Part shown: piece by piece, positions 63,958 through 64,000 of the stretch
Numbering within the stretch: position 1 is the first letter of the stretch
How the letters are laid out: each line of letters begins with the position of its first letter
Assembly (NCBI GenBank): GCA_022822525.1
Contig: JAJEBN010000099.1
Coordinates: 62,001 to 126,000, forward strand
DNA: 64,000 bases
From: Acidimicrobiia bacterium
GTDB taxonomy: Bacteria > Actinomycetota > Acidimicrobiia > Acidimicrobiales > Poriferisodalaceae
Direction: 5' to 3'
Notes under the pieces: model-generated
Seen by the model: only the letters and a program-made list of their open reading frames with translations
What the model was told of the DNA's origin: nothing
Database searches by the model: none
Made by a program: the position numbers and the translations under genes

Positions 63958-64000
63958 AAGGTGGTTGCGGAAGCCACGCTGTGTGGGTCCCGTTCGGCGG

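Overview
The window is a high-GC, densely coded chromosomal segment of an actinobacterium, most likely an Acidimicrobiia-type lineage. This rests on gene content and order, not on a database search: the F420 genes cofD and cofE, a LytR-CpsA-Psr protein, mannose and GDP-sugar genes, a DUF5719 protein, a Trm112-type protein, a phosphoglucose/phosphomannose isomerase and ahcY lie together in the way known from actinobacteria. SpoIID/'GDGYWL' repeat and cell-wall-binding-repeat proteins and frequent GTG starts fit too. A TANNNT box 6-8 bases before the start codon recurs at many genes, which suggests widespread leaderless transcription.

Layout. 0-5.4 kb: the end of a biotin ligase, leucyl aminopeptidase, sirtuin, a rhodanese-ThiF fusion behind a strong palindrome, and an LpdA-like flavoprotein. 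5.4-22.3 kb: an envelope and polysaccharide block (LCP ligase, UDP-glucose dehydrogenase, GDP-mannose-type pyrophosphorylase, GDP-mannose dehydratase, SpoIID/propeller protein, large membrane glycosyltransferase, DUF5719, thioredoxin-like protein), with cwb2-cofD-cofE on the opposite strand. 22.3-34.5 kb: ftsH, a membrane protein fused to an ALG5-like glycosyltransferase, kamA, phosphomannomutase, Trm112, sugar-phosphate isomerase, ahcY and comF. 34.6-40.9 kb: housekeeping hpf, secA, prfB, ftsE, ftsX. 41-63.2 kb: an accessory stretch of catabolic enzymes, transporters, a MazEF module, F420-type and flavin oxidoreductases, a DUF3644 protein, an RdhA/QueG-like iron-sulfur protein and an NCS2 permease fusion. 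The window closes with tmRNA (ssrA) on the minus strand; ftsEX is often near smpB-ssrA, so the accessory stretch may separate formerly closer genes.

The most striking item is at 48778-49857. A lipoprotein with a very acidic linker reads into a TlpA/DsbF-like thioredoxin domain in which the first cysteine of the CxxC redox motif is an in-frame TGA (W-P-TGA-less reading is impossible: the context is FWAPW-TGA-PNC). The frame stays open for 97 more thioredoxin-like codons, including a candidate cis-proline, to a normal stop. A hairpin with a GGTC loop and a single bulged base starts 17 bases after the TGA and resembles the bacterial SECIS of E. coli fdhF. I read this as a selenocysteine-containing, surface-anchored thiol-disulfide oxidoreductase. 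No selA, selB, selC or selD is in the window, so the machinery must be encoded elsewhere for this to hold.
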